A DNA stretch of 64,000 nucleotides from Planctomycetota bacterium. Lineage in GTDB: Bacteria > Planctomycetota > Phycisphaerae > UBA1845 > UTPLA1. The notes beneath the pieces are model-generated. The model was given only the letters and a program-made list of their open reading frames with translations. It was not told the DNA's origin and searched no databases. Made by a program: the position numbers and the translations under genes. This document shows, piece by piece, positions 52,813 through 61,774 of the stretch; the first letter of the stretch is position 1, and each line of letters starts with the position of its first letter. The DNA lies in the NCBI GenBank assembly GCA_015654675.1, contig JAATGM010000006.1, positions 1 through 64,000 on the forward strand, written 5' to 3'.

Positions 52813-52881
52813 GCAGCCAAGAGAAACGCCCGGGCGTTGAAAAGTCAAAACGCGGGCGTTCTCGTGGCTGTGGGCGGCGAT

Positions 52882-54303
52882 TTACTTGATGGGCATCGAG
52901 GTCGGCGATTTCCGTTCGGGGGTGAGCCAGCCGTCAACGGCGGCGTCGGGCCAGTTTTTGCTGAGGCACTTCAAGTTGTTGGAGTCCTTCCACAGGACGA
53001 TCTCGCTGCGAGCAGGCGTGCCCATGGGGGAGCCGGGCGGGACAACAAAACAGGCCTCGCCGTCGCCGCGCCAGACCGGGATCGATCGAAGATTGCCGTC
53101 CGGGTCCTGTGCGGTGATGAGTTCCTGCGAGTCGGCGGTGTAGAGGTCGAACAACACCACGCGTCCGGCTGGGGCGGGAAGAAGTACGCGCCGGCCATCG
53201 GCACTGATCTCGAACATGGGCGATTCTTTCATGAGTTCAAGCGTGAAGTCGAGGGGAATGACGCGGAGGGCGCTGGCGCTCATGCGCGGGTCGAGGACGA
53301 AGAGCCGCCATTGCTGCGGCATGTCGCGGCTGGTGGCCGGGAGTTTGACCTCGTAGGAGGAGAAGATGATACGGCCGTCCTTCAGCCACCGGACGGCGCA
53401 GAGCTGGTTGAAAAGGACGCCGGCGCGGTCTTCCTGATGGGCGGGGGCGGTGAGCGGCTTGTTGGCGGAGTCAACGACGTCGATGGTGGCGACGGCGCCG
53501 AGACTGATGGTGGCGTGGTCGGCGCCGGGCTCGACCGAGGAGTAGATGTAGCCGAGCGAGTGGCTGTCGGGGCTCCATGTGTATTCGATGGCGGTGTTCT
53601 TCGCGACGCGCATTGGCGGGGCGGTGCCCGCTACCTGCGCGACGTAGAGATCGAAAGTGGGATTGTCCTTCCCGGAGCGCTGCGACAGGAACGAGACGAA
53701 GCGGCTGTCGGGCGAGACGGCCGGAGAGCGCGGCTCGTCGAGTGAGACGATGACTTCGCGACCGGGTGTGACCGCGTCGGCGTTCGCATCGAAGATCTGG
53801 GCGCGCCAGATATCAGGTTGGAGTTTTTCGATGTCGGCCCAGGTCGCCCCGACGTGCTTGGCGACTCCATCGCCGAGGTTGTCGCGGAGGTAGATCATGG
53901 CGGCCGTTTGCATGCCGGAAGTCACGGTGGGGGGGAAGGTCGGCTCGAACTTGTCCCACGGGCCGTTGTAGGCCATGACCTGCTCGCGAAGGCCGGCCGC
54001 GGACTTGGCGATCGCTTCGCGCTCGGCGGGGGTGAGGACCTTTTCAAGGTCCTTCCATCCGGTGGCCTTGGTGGTGTGGATGCAGAAGATGCGTTTGCTA
54101 TCGGCAAACCAGGCGACGCGTCGGGCCCCGGCGAGTAGGGGCTTGCCGAGCGTGCCGTCGGGCGCGGCAAAATGGAGGCCGTCGGTCGCGATGACGGCGG
54201 CGCGCGTTCCGTCCGGGGACCAGACGATGCGCTTTTCAGGAATGCAGCCGGCGAGTGCGGCGAGTGCGGCGACAGCGATGATTTTTCGGATCGAACGATT
54301 CAT
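52882..54303 (-). CDS. Lipoprotein with TolB/WD40-like propeller repeats
   Basis: 473 residues. A lipoprotein signal with lipobox Leu-Ala-Gly-Cys (AALAALAGCIPEKR, Cys at about 20) is followed by repeats that read like TolB-type blades: IVWSPDGTRAAVIATDG, EPRSPAVSPDSRFVSFLSQ, YTWSPDSHSLGYIY, FEISADGRRVLLPAP. It should be anchored in the membrane with the propeller outside the cytoplasm. The ATG follows GGAGG and overlaps the stop of the anti-sigma-like gene by 4 bases; as third gene of a sigma/anti-sigma operon it could sense or report the signal. Confidence 0.75.
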   Translation of the reverse strand: MNRSIRKIIAVAALAALAGCIPEKRIVWSPDGTRAAVIATDGLHFAAPDGTLGKPLLAGARRVAWFADSKRIFCIHTTKATGWKDLEKVLTPAEREAIAKSAAGLREQVMAYNGPWDKFEPTFPPTVTSGMQTAAMIYLRDNLGDGVAKHVGATWADIEKLQPDIWRAQIFDANADAVTPGREVIVSLDEPRSPAVSPDSRFVSFLSQRSGKDNPTFDLYVAQVAGTAPPMRVAKNTAIEYTWSPDSHSLGYIYSSVEPGADHATISLGAVATIDVVDSANKPLTAPAHQEDRAGVLFNQLCAVRWLKDGRIIFSSYEVKLPATSRDMPQQWRLFVLDPRMSASALRVIPLDFTLELMKESPMFEISADGRRVLLPAPAGRVVLFDLYTADSQELITAQDPDGNLRSIPVWRGDGEACFVVPPGSPMGTPARSEIVLWKDSNNLKCLSKNWPDAAVDGWLTPERKSPTSMPIK

Positions 54304-54794
54304 GACGAACCTCCGGGCTGCGGCCAGCGCAGCGGTGAAGACCAACGTACAGAGGAAGCTGCAAGCGGGCGAGCCGATGGCGGCGGGACCGATGCGGCGG
54401 GATAGGCCCAGATTCCGCCGCTGGCGGCCGCCTCGGCCATGACGAGGGTAATGGGTTCGGGGCGATTCGGGGGTGCGGCCAGCTTTTGGCCGAGCACGAA
54501 GGCGATAGCGATCAGGGCCGCGACGGCCAGCGGTCGCAGGGTTGCGAGCCAGCGGCGGCGGGAACGCGCGGCTTCGATGCGCTTTGCGGGGAAAAGCGGG
54601 ACGCGCAGGTCGGCGGACTTCGCGGCGGGCGGCAATGCGGCGCGGATCAGGTCGACGGTGGTGCTGTAGCGCAGGCCACGGATGGCGTCGGCGGGATGCT
54701 CGCCGAGGTACGCGTCGAGCAATTGGGCCACATCGGCGGGCAATGCGCCGGCGGCGCGATCGAGCAGGAGTGCGTCGAGCGTTTTCGGATTCAT
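54300..54794 (-). CDS. Probable membrane-bound anti-sigma factor
   Basis: 164 residues. The first 45 resemble the helical sigma-binding part of anti-sigma factors (LDALLLDRAAGALPADVAQLL), though no zinc HxxxCxxC is present. A single membrane helix follows (LRPLAVAALIAIAFVLG), then a short Pro/Ala/Ser-rich outside tail. It overlaps the ECF sigma gene upstream and the lipoprotein gene downstream by 4 bases each. The call depends mostly on this position and topology. Confidence 0.65.
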   Translation of the reverse strand: MNPKTLDALLLDRAAGALPADVAQLLDAYLGEHPADAIRGLRYSTTVDLIRAALPPAAKSADLRVPLFPAKRIEAARSRRRWLATLRPLAVAALIAIAFVLGQKLAAPPNRPEPITLVMAEAAASGGIWAYPAASVPPPSARPLAASSVRWSSPLRWPQPGGSS

Positions 54795-55303
54795 GGCGAC
54801 GGCTCCGATGATTGGGACTCAGATTGTGGAACGAGTTCGTCGGACAGGGTCTTGATGGCGGCGTGCAGCCGTGATCTGACGGTGCCAACCGGGATGCCGA
54901 GGACGTCGGCGATCTCGGCATAGCTGAGGTCATCGCGGATACGGAGTTCGAGCGTCTCGCGGAAGGGCGAGGCGAGCTTTTCGAGCGCGGCGCGGAGTTG
55001 TTCGAGGCGCGGATCGGCGGCCGATGAGCGCGCGTCGGCGACGTCTCCGAGCAGCGGGGCGGCGCGGCGAATCTGGAGTCGGCGCCGGAATGCGGCGGCC
55101 ACATTGCGGGCGACGCCGAAAAGCCAGGCGCGCGGTGAAGCGGCTTCTTCGATGCGTTCGTCGAAGCGAGCGGCTTCGATAAAGGTGTCGTGCAGGAGGT
55201 CCTCGGCGTCGGCGGACGTGGGGGCGTTGCGGGCCAGGTAGCGAAGCAACTCGGGTGCGTGTTCGTGGTAGAGGGCTTCGAGATGGGCGGCCGGTTGGCT
55301 CAT
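54791..55303 (-). CDS. ECF-family RNA polymerase sigma factor
   Basis: 170 residues. Region 2: LYHEHAPELLRYLARNAPTS, AEDLLHDTFIEAAR and SPRAWLFGVARNVAAAFRRR; region 4: LASPFRETLELRIRDDLSYAEIADVLGI and VGTVRSRLHAAIKTL. This is a complete ECF sigma factor. It leads a three-gene operon (sigma, anti-sigma, lipoprotein) with 4-base overlaps at both junctions. Sequence details differ from the ECF factor at 26564, so the two belong to different groups. Confidence 0.92.
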   Translation of the reverse strand: MSQPAAHLEALYHEHAPELLRYLARNAPTSADAEDLLHDTFIEAARFDERIEEAASPRAWLFGVARNVAAAFRRRLQIRRAAPLLGDVADARSSAADPRLEQLRAALEKLASPFRETLELRIRDDLSYAEIADVLGIPVGTVRSRLHAAIKTLSDELVPQSESQSSEPSP

Positions 55304-55408
55304 AGCTGATCCGTGCGATCGAGGACCGTGCCGGGGCGTCCGGCGGGGTCATGCTATGAGTTGCGCGGGGGGTGCAAAAGGTTCGCGCGGGTCGGAATTT
55401 TCGCGAAA

Positions 55409-57973
55409 TCAGCCGCCCTGGTTCTGGAGGGCGGTGATTTTCTTCTCGACGGCAGGTCGCAGGGATTTGGGGAGTTTGGGCAAAGCGCTCTGATAGCGTC
55501 GAATGGCGTCTTCAATCTTGCCGCCGGCGGCGTCTTCGTCGGCTCGTTGGACCAGCTTGACGGCCATTTGGGCCGGTTCGAGGGCCTTCAGCCGTTTTTC
55601 GCCTTCCCCGGAGGGGTCGCGCCACTTGGCGGCCCGGAACTTGGTGGCGGCGGCCTCGACGTTGCCCTGATCCAGCTCGTCCTGGCCTTCGTCGATGAGC
55701 TGCATTCCGATGGCCCGGCGGAGCTTCTTGTCGAGATCGCTGTTTGTCTCGATCGCGATAGCGATTCGGTATTGTTTGACGGCTTCCTCGAATTCGGACC
55801 GCTTCAAGGCCGCGTCGGCGGCTTTGATGGCCGCGGCGCGTTCCTTGCGCTGCAGGATTGTGTTGCTCAGTTCGTCGTTTTCGGGGGTCATGCGGATGAT
55901 GCGGGCCGAGCGGACGGCGTCGAGCGCATCGTCGTAGTCCTCCCGGGTGAGGGCGTCGCGGGCGTCGGCCATGAACTTGTCGAAACGAGTTTTGCGTGCC
56001 GGATCGAGTTCGGGCTGATTGGCGGACGATTTTTCAGACTGGTCGTCCCGCGGCTTCTCGGAGTGCGGGGCGGGTTTTTCAGGATTGTCAGGCAGTGGGA
56101 TGGCGGGGGCGTCGACGTTGGAATCTTCCCCGAACTGCTTCTTCAACCGGCCGGCGGACTGCGACTTGATGAGCTCGCGGCGCATGTCGCCAATGAGAGA
56201 TTCATCGATCCCATATTCAACGGCGGCGCGGAGCTGTTCCTCGGCGCGGTTCAGGTCGCCGTTTTGCATGGCGAGTCGCGCTTCAGCGAGGGCCTGCCAG
56301 CGGACGGCTTCATCGCGAACTTCGAGACCATGTATCCCCTGAAGGGTCGCGGCGGTGGCCTCACGGAGCAGCGATGCGGCACGAACGTAATCGCTGGAGG
56401 CATAGGCAGCCTTGGCCTCCTTGACGAGGCGCGCAACGGATGCAGCCGGGCTCATAAAGAGCAGTGGCGTGAAGCGCCAGGTCGCGTACCCGCCGCCGGC
56501 GATCATCGTCAGTACGACCAGCGAAGTAACGGCGCGGCGCCTGAAGCGGCGACGGCGTGGACGAGGCGCCTCGGGTTCAGATTGTTCGGGCTTCATGACC
56601 CATGTCGGCGGAATGATGTGTCTGCGCGGCTCAGCGGGCTGGTGCGCGACCGACCAGGGCGGCGCGGCGGTCGCACTGGGCATGGTGATTTCGACGTTGC
56701 CAACCGGGACCGAGACGGTTTGCGTTTGCGAGCGGCCGGTCTGCGGGGCCACACGGGGCGCCCAGGGTTGGGGCTGCTGCTGTTGCGCCGGCTGATAGTG
56801 CGGCTGCTGAAACGCGGCGGGCTGGTAGGCGGCCGGCGGATAAGCGGGCTGGGGCTGGTAGGCCGACGGCTGAAAAATCGAATGACTCGGACCGCCCCAC
56901 GGCGCCGCGGCCGGAATCGGCTCGGGTTCCGGCTCGGGCAGCGCGGCGGGCGGCATGACCGTGGCTGAGTAAGGGTGATGGCTCGCGGGCGACGGCAGCG
57001 CCGTGCGCGGGGCGCGCGAGAAGTGCCGCACAAGGAGAGTCAGGACATCGTCGATGGAGTTGAAGCGGTCGTCGGGGCTGCGCTCCATCATTCGCGCGAT
57101 GATCGCGGAGAGGACGGGCGGGACCTGCGGATTGATTTCGTGAGCATCAGGCCAGACGGTGTCTTCGGCGGCGTGCCAGGCGAGCCAGCGCATCGGATCG
57201 TCGCCCTTGCCGACGCGCTCTTCGATGAGTTTTCGGAAGGCCTTGCGGCCGACGAGCATTTCGTAGGCGATGACGCCGGCGGAGTAGATGTCGCAGCGAT
57301 CGTCGTACGGCTCGTTGAGGTAGATTTCAGGCGCGGTGTAGGCGGGGCTCGAAATCGTGAAGTCGGGATCGGCGCCGACGGTCGTGGCGAGACCGAAGTC
57401 GGTGATTCGCGGACGGCAGCGCGCGTCGGTGATGATGTGGCGCGGGGCAAGATCGCGATGAATAAAGCCGGATGAATGTACGGCGCGCAGGCCGAGGCAG
57501 ACGCGGGCGATCAGCTCGAGCGTCGCCTGGAGCGAAAGTTGCCGCTTGGCGATGAGCGTTTCAAGCGACCAGCCGGCGACGTATTCGGTGACGAGGAAGA
57601 GGCCGCGCTGGTGCTCGATGAGTTCGTGGATGGCGACGACGTAGCGGGCGTCCTGTCCGATCTGGGCGAGGGTGTAGGCCTCCTTGCGGAAGCGACCGCA
57701 GGCGCTGGGGTCGTCGGCAAGTTGCGGGGCGAGTTGCTTGATGACCACCTGTCGATCAAGAAGCTGGTCGCGGGCTTTGTAGAGAATCGCGAATTGGTTG
57801 GATGCGATGCGTTCGAGAATGCGGTATTTGCCGAGCCCGGTTCCGGACGGGAGCGGTTCGGCGTCGCTGATGGGCGGCGTTTCAGCGCGGAGATGGTCTC
57901 CGGCGCTGGACGGAATGTCTCCGGCTTCGGTCTTTCGACGCTTTGGATCGCCGGGGTCGTTGTGTTCGGGCAT
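55409..57973 (-). CDS. Probable pseudokinase (Ser/Thr kinase fold) with membrane helix and TPR tail
   Basis: 854 residues from ATG 57973; the frame is open 63 codons further but that part looks non-coding. The kinase fold is clear: Lys79 (VVIK), HRDLAPRH at 172-179, DFG at 192-194, YTAPE and YDDRCDIYSAGVIAYEMLV. Key residues are changed. The glycine loop reads ERIASNQFAILY, with all three glycines replaced, and the catalytic loop has Ala for Lys and His179 for the metal-binding Asn. Then come a Gln/Pro/Tyr-rich linker, one membrane helix (SLVVLTMIAGGGYATW) and a long helical TPR-like region. Activity is doubtful; it may act as a scaffold. It starts the region after the ECF operon. Confidence 0.8.
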   Translation of the reverse strand: MPEHNDPGDPKRRKTEAGDIPSSAGDHLRAETPPISDAEPLPSGTGLGKYRILERIASNQFAILYKARDQLLDRQVVIKQLAPQLADDPSACGRFRKEAYTLAQIGQDARYVVAIHELIEHQRGLFLVTEYVAGWSLETLIAKRQLSLQATLELIARVCLGLRAVHSSGFIHRDLAPRHIITDARCRPRITDFGLATTVGADPDFTISSPAYTAPEIYLNEPYDDRCDIYSAGVIAYEMLVGRKAFRKLIEERVGKGDDPMRWLAWHAAEDTVWPDAHEINPQVPPVLSAIIARMMERSPDDRFNSIDDVLTLLVRHFSRAPRTALPSPASHHPYSATVMPPAALPEPEPEPIPAAAPWGGPSHSIFQPSAYQPQPAYPPAAYQPAAFQQPHYQPAQQQQPQPWAPRVAPQTGRSQTQTVSVPVGNVEITMPSATAAPPWSVAHQPAEPRRHIIPPTWVMKPEQSEPEAPRPRRRRFRRRAVTSLVVLTMIAGGGYATWRFTPLLFMSPAASVARLVKEAKAAYASSDYVRAASLLREATAATLQGIHGLEVRDEAVRWQALAEARLAMQNGDLNRAEEQLRAAVEYGIDESLIGDMRRELIKSQSAGRLKKQFGEDSNVDAPAIPLPDNPEKPAPHSEKPRDDQSEKSSANQPELDPARKTRFDKFMADARDALTREDYDDALDAVRSARIIRMTPENDELSNTILQRKERAAAIKAADAALKRSEFEEAVKQYRIAIAIETNSDLDKKLRRAIGMQLIDEGQDELDQGNVEAAATKFRAAKWRDPSGEGEKRLKALEPAQMAVKLVQRADEDAAGGKIEDAIRRYQSALPKLPKSLRPAVEKKITALQNQGG

Positions 57974-58285
57974 CGCTGGGTCGCCGCGAGGAGGCCACTG
58001 GAGGCTGTAAGCCGGGAATTTCCCCCGTCCCTGACGCCGGTCGATCGCGCATCGTCCGATATCGGGGGCGAGTCGACAGGCCTCAAGCAATACTAGGCCT
58101 GCACTTGAGTGTCCGTCTATCAATGTTGATATCGAGCTATTGGGAGGGGTTCGTTCATCCAACGTTTCGGGGAAAATAGCGGGTTTCAGCGGGTGTGGGC
58201 GGCCCCATTCTGAGGCCCGGGCTGGTTAGGACCGGTAATTGCGCGGGTGTCCGCGCGGCGCGGGACGGTGGTAGGATGTCGCGGC
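57974..58285. other. Intergenic region between the pseudokinase and the FAH-family gene
   Basis: 312 bases separating divergent genes. The kinase frame stays open leftward to 58162, but the extra 63 codons look random (many Ser/Pro/Arg, no domain). I see no terminator, tRNA or small gene here; both promoters must lie in it. Confidence 0.5.
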
Positions 58286-59092
58286 ATGCGGATCGCACGA
58301 TTCATTGATAGCCACGGGCATACTCTGACGGGCAAGTTGATCGACGCCGAGACGGCGGTGCCGATTCGTGGGGAATTGTTCGGGGCGCACGAGTTTCGGG
58401 GCGATCCGGTGCGCGTCGCGCGGCTCATTGCGCCGGTCGATCCGCCCAACATCGTCGCCATCGGGTTGAACTATCGAAAGCACGCGGAAGAGCAGGGGCT
58501 GACCAAGCTGCCCGAGGAGCCGCTGATTTTTCTCAAAGCGACGACGGCGTTGTGCGCGCCAGGCGACGCAATTGTGTTGCCGGCCAGCGCGCCGACGGAG
58601 GTGGATTACGAGGCCGAGCTGGCGGTGGTGATCGGGGGGCGGGCGCGGAATGTGTCCGAGCAGGATGCGCTGGGCGTGGTGCTGGGGTTCACGTGCGCGA
58701 ACGACGTGTCGGCCCGCGATTGCCAGAAGGTGCGCGATAAGCAGTGGGCGCGCGGCAAGAGCTTCGACACTTTTTGTCCGCTCGGGCCGACGATCGTCAC
58801 GCCGGATGAGGTGGATGGGCAGGCGGCAGCGATCCGGGCAACGCTGAATGGGCGCGTGATGCAGGACTCGAACACGAGCGACATGATCTTTTCGATTCGG
58901 CAGATCATCAGCTTTGTATCGCATCAGTTCACGCTGCTGCCGGGCACGGTGATTTTGACCGGCACGCCGGAGGGCGTGGGATTTGCTCGCAAGCCAGCGG
59001 TGTACCTGAAGGCGGGGGACACGATCGCCATTGAGATTGACGGCGTTGGACGGCTGGAGAATACGGTCCGGGCCGAATCGTCGTCGAAATGA
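58286..59092 (+). CDS. Fumarylacetoacetate hydrolase family protein
   Basis: 268 residues; ATG 58286 with AGGA upstream. It has the FAH-domain blocks VAIGLNYRKHAEEQG, PLIFLKATTALCAPG, the metal-binding TEVDYEAELAVVIG (two Glu) and GFTCANDVSARD (Asp), FDTFCPLGPTIVTPDEV, and TGTPEGVGFARKP. Members hydrolyse or decarboxylate 2-oxo acids (for example acylpyruvases or 2-hydroxyhepta-2,4-diene-1,7-dioate isomerase); the exact substrate cannot be told. The next gene overlaps it by 4 bases. Confidence 0.9.
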   Translation: MRIARFIDSHGHTLTGKLIDAETAVPIRGELFGAHEFRGDPVRVARLIAPVDPPNIVAIGLNYRKHAEEQGLTKLPEEPLIFLKATTALCAPGDAIVLPASAPTEVDYEAELAVVIGGRARNVSEQDALGVVLGFTCANDVSARDCQKVRDKQWARGKSFDTFCPLGPTIVTPDEVDGQAAAIRATLNGRVMQDSNTSDMIFSIRQIISFVSHQFTLLPGTVILTGTPEGVGFARKPAVYLKAGDTIAIEIDGVGRLENTVRAESSSK

Positions 59093-59622
59093 AATCAGTT
59101 GAGCCGCGGATGCCGGTGGACCGAACCCGCGCGGCGACGCGCGCGGCGTGGTTGTTGACGCTCGGCGGGCTGCTGGCGGTGGCGGGCGCGGCGGCGGGGC
59201 GGGGGATTCGCTGGAAGGCGATGTGGAGCGCGGATCCGGTGACGCTTGCGGCGATGAGCTTTCTTCTTTTTGTATTGCTTGTTGTCGCGCTGCTGTTGCT
59301 GGCGCGGGGAGGGCGATGGCTGGCGCTGGCGCTGTGGCCGCGCGCGACGGATGTTTCGATTTCCGCGGACGGGATCGCGCTCGCACTCGGGCCGTTCGGT
59401 ACGCAGGCGTTGGACTGGTCGCGGATGCGAATGGAATGGCCGGAGCGTGAAGAAGAGATTCCTGCGATGGATGATGATCCGGTCCTGCCTCGGCTGCATC
59501 ATCCGGCGTTTTCGGGCGAGATTTGCGAACGCGTGATGCAATTCTGCGGTGTTACACCCGTTGAGCTATTCGGCGTGCTGTCGCCGCATGTGGATCGGAT
59601 TCGGGCGCAAGTCCTTGAGTGA
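59089..59622 (+). CDS. Hypothetical membrane protein
   Basis: 177 residues with two hydrophobic helices near the start (AAWLLTLGGLLAVAGAAAG and LAAMSFLLFVLLVVALLLLA) and a soluble, acidic C-terminal half (MRMEWPEREEEIPAMDDDP). No family is recognised. It is coupled to the FAH-family gene by an ATGA overlap, so it is expressed with it, but nothing suggests a catalytic tie. Confidence 0.6.
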   Translation: MKSVEPRMPVDRTRAATRAAWLLTLGGLLAVAGAAAGRGIRWKAMWSADPVTLAAMSFLLFVLLVVALLLLARGGRWLALALWPRATDVSISADGIALALGPFGTQALDWSRMRMEWPEREEEIPAMDDDPVLPRLHHPAFSGEICERVMQFCGVTPVELFGVLSPHVDRIRAQVLE

Positions 59623-59687
59623 GTGGTTGCGTTGTTGAGGGCTCGGCCCTATAAGAAAGTGTCGCGTATTTGGCGCGGGAGTCGGAC

Positions 59688-60209
59688 TTGAAGCGTTTTC
59701 CTCAAATTGAGCGGCATAAATCCCTGCTGATGCGGGCCTTCTGGCTCGTCATGCTGGGAGGCCACGCGAAGGCGACGCTGGCCGCGTGGGTCGCGCTGCT
59801 CTGGGGATCGGCCTCGGATCCGGTGCGGGTTGTCGGGCTTTCTCTGGCAATCGCGTTTTTTGCACTCAAAGTTCTGGATGTGGCCTGGCTGCGGTTCCGC
59901 ACGGATCGCCGCAGTCTGGTGGCGTTGTCGCTGATCGTCGCTCTGTTACACGCGGAGTCGATGGGCTTCAGCTCGACGGGCGAGTTTGCCCCGCAACTGC
60001 TGGCGACGGTTTCGGCGGCGATGCTGCTCGAACCGGTTCAGCGGCGCTGGGGCCGGCTGCGCGAGGCGCTCTTCGCCGAGTCGATGGGTTCGCCGGCCGT
60101 CCATGGGCCGATTCTTTCGCAGGTCGATCTGCTTTCGCTGTTCGCGGCACGCACGCCGCAATGGGTTCTCATACGCTCGGCATCCCCGCCGCGCGCCCCT
60201 CCCTTCTAG
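59688..60209 (+). CDS. Hypothetical membrane protein
   Basis: 173 residues. TTG at 59688 has a GGGAG site six bases upstream; another TTG at 59670 has none. Three or four helices are likely (AFWLVMLGGHAKATLAAWVALLW, VVGLSLAIAFFALKVLDVAWL, LVALSLIVALLHAESMG). The last 20 residues are Pro/Arg rich. Not recognised; the only neighbour signal is a 65-base gap from the previous membrane protein gene. Confidence 0.55.
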   Translation: MKRFPQIERHKSLLMRAFWLVMLGGHAKATLAAWVALLWGSASDPVRVVGLSLAIAFFALKVLDVAWLRFRTDRRSLVALSLIVALLHAESMGFSSTGEFAPQLLATVSAAMLLEPVQRRWGRLREALFAESMGSPAVHGPILSQVDLLSLFAARTPQWVLIRSASPPRAPPF

Positions 60210-60357
60210 TGCATCTCTGATTGCCGCCGGTTTGCGCGGCTTGATCTCAGCATAGGTCAAACCGTTCACCGGTCGAAACACGGTCGTTCCGCATTCGCGA
60301 ATTCGTTCGCAATGCGACGCCGGTAGTGGCTCTCAACAGAAGCATTGGAAGGAGAAT

Positions 60358-61761
60358 ATGACATTTTCGACTCGTAATAGATTTTTACTGCGCGTCGGCG
60401 CGGCGGCGGCTTTGTTGGCTGGTTCGGCCGCGTTTGGCGAGCAATATCGATTGCTGACCGGCGTGAATGCCGGGAAGTACCCCGACTTTTCGCGATCGGT
60501 TTCGCCCTTGCCCGGGTCCGGGTCCAGCGTGGCTGGGTCATTTAATGACGGGCAACGGCTGGGCGGCGTTGTGGTCGGGCCGGACGTTTCGTGGCAGGGG
60601 GCCGGGACGCCGTTGTATCCGCCGAATCACATCGGGGCGCTAAGCTTTTTCTTTCGACGCGGGAGCATCCCGCTCTTTGCGAATCATGTCGTGCCTTTCA
60701 TGGGCATCGACTTTCTCGGCGGGCCGTTGCTCGATCTCGATGGAGATTTGAACAACGGTTCGCGGAGTCTCGTGCCGGTGACCGGCCACACGCCGGTTGC
60801 GATCCCGGGGACATCGAGCCACGTCGATCTCTTGTTCGATATTTCGGGCGGGAGCGTGACGCTCAGTGCGATCGATCTGACCGGGACGAACGAGGGCGGG
60901 CCGGGCGTGAACCCGGGCGCGAGCACGACCGTAAATGTGCTCGCGGACGGGGCGTTCAACGGGGCCGCGGCCGGGCCGGTGAATCCGACATTCGATACGC
61001 GAGTCGGAACGCTGACGCCATTCACGGGCACCGGCGGAACGCTGGTGGGTGTCTATCGCATCACAAATCTGCAGGCCGAGTTCTGGTACGACTCGATCGA
61101 CCCGGCCAGCAGTTCGCCAGATCAGCTTGGCACGTTTCAGCAGCTGCACCATTTTCGCGGATGGTTGGTGAAGCGGAATGCGAGCACGTCGCAGTTTCCG
61201 GTGCTGGCGGACAAGGGCCTCGGCTCGACGCTGTGGCCGGCGATCGACACGAGCGATACGTGTCCGCCGATCGATCCGTGTCCGACGTTCAATCGAGCGT
61301 TCGACATCGGGTTCGGCCAGACGGCGGAGATTCACGACGGAAACGCGACCGATCGCTACTCGCTGCCAGGGCCGGCTAACAACGGCTTGGCACTCGCGGC
61401 GTTCGGCGGCGATCTCGGGGCATACTTCGACAACGTGGTTGTGCCGCTGCTGGCGAGCGACGTGTCGAGTTTCGTCTACCTCGAATCAGCCGGATTCGGG
61501 ATCAACAACACGGGTGATCCGGTGTTCGGCAACACGAACGGCTACGACGCCGTGATCATGGCGGCTGCGTCCGCGCCGGCGCCGGTTTTGGGGGACGTCA
61601 ACGGTGACGGAGTTGTGAACGGAGCGGATGCGGCGGCATTGGCCGGCGCGATCCGCAATCCGGGCGCGTTGACTCCGGCAGAGTTTGGCCGGGCCGATGT
61701 CAACGGCGATCTGCAAGTGAATGGATTGGATATTCAGGTCTTTTTGAACATCTTGCTCTGA
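60358..61761 (+). CDS. Secreted beta-rich protein with dockerin-like C-terminus, paralogue A
   Basis: 467 residues; ATG after GGAAGGAG. Signal peptide GAAAALLAGSAAFG. The body matches the next protein throughout: LLTGVNAGKYP, the FLGGPLLDLDGDLNNGSRSL segment, TGTNEGGPGVNPG, and LALAAFGGDLGAYFDNVVV with VYLESAGFGINN. After that the two diverge: this one ends in the dockerin-like loops GDVNGDGVVNGAD and DVNGDLQVNGLD. An insert with six cysteine-poor residues and two Cys (TCPPIDPCPT) is absent from the paralogue. Function unknown. It is separated from paralogue B by 13 bases, so they form one operon. Confidence 0.8.
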   Translation: MTFSTRNRFLLRVGAAAALLAGSAAFGEQYRLLTGVNAGKYPDFSRSVSPLPGSGSSVAGSFNDGQRLGGVVVGPDVSWQGAGTPLYPPNHIGALSFFFRRGSIPLFANHVVPFMGIDFLGGPLLDLDGDLNNGSRSLVPVTGHTPVAIPGTSSHVDLLFDISGGSVTLSAIDLTGTNEGGPGVNPGASTTVNVLADGAFNGAAAGPVNPTFDTRVGTLTPFTGTGGTLVGVYRITNLQAEFWYDSIDPASSSPDQLGTFQQLHHFRGWLVKRNASTSQFPVLADKGLGSTLWPAIDTSDTCPPIDPCPTFNRAFDIGFGQTAEIHDGNATDRYSLPGPANNGLALAAFGGDLGAYFDNVVVPLLASDVSSFVYLESAGFGINNTGDPVFGNTNGYDAVIMAAASAPAPVLGDVNGDGVVNGADAAALAGAIRNPGALTPAEFGRADVNGDLQVNGLDIQVFLNILL

Positions 61762-61774
61762 ACGGAGAAGGAAT

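Noticed and set aside
57974-58162. Extending the pseudokinase N-terminus to 58162
   Set aside because: The extra residues show no conservation-like pattern and no ribosome site precedes the far start.
1931-61761. Dockerin-like modules as evidence for a cellulosome
   Set aside because: Dockerin-like EF-hand pairs are common on planctomycete exported proteins; no cohesin, scaffoldin or cellulase is visible here.
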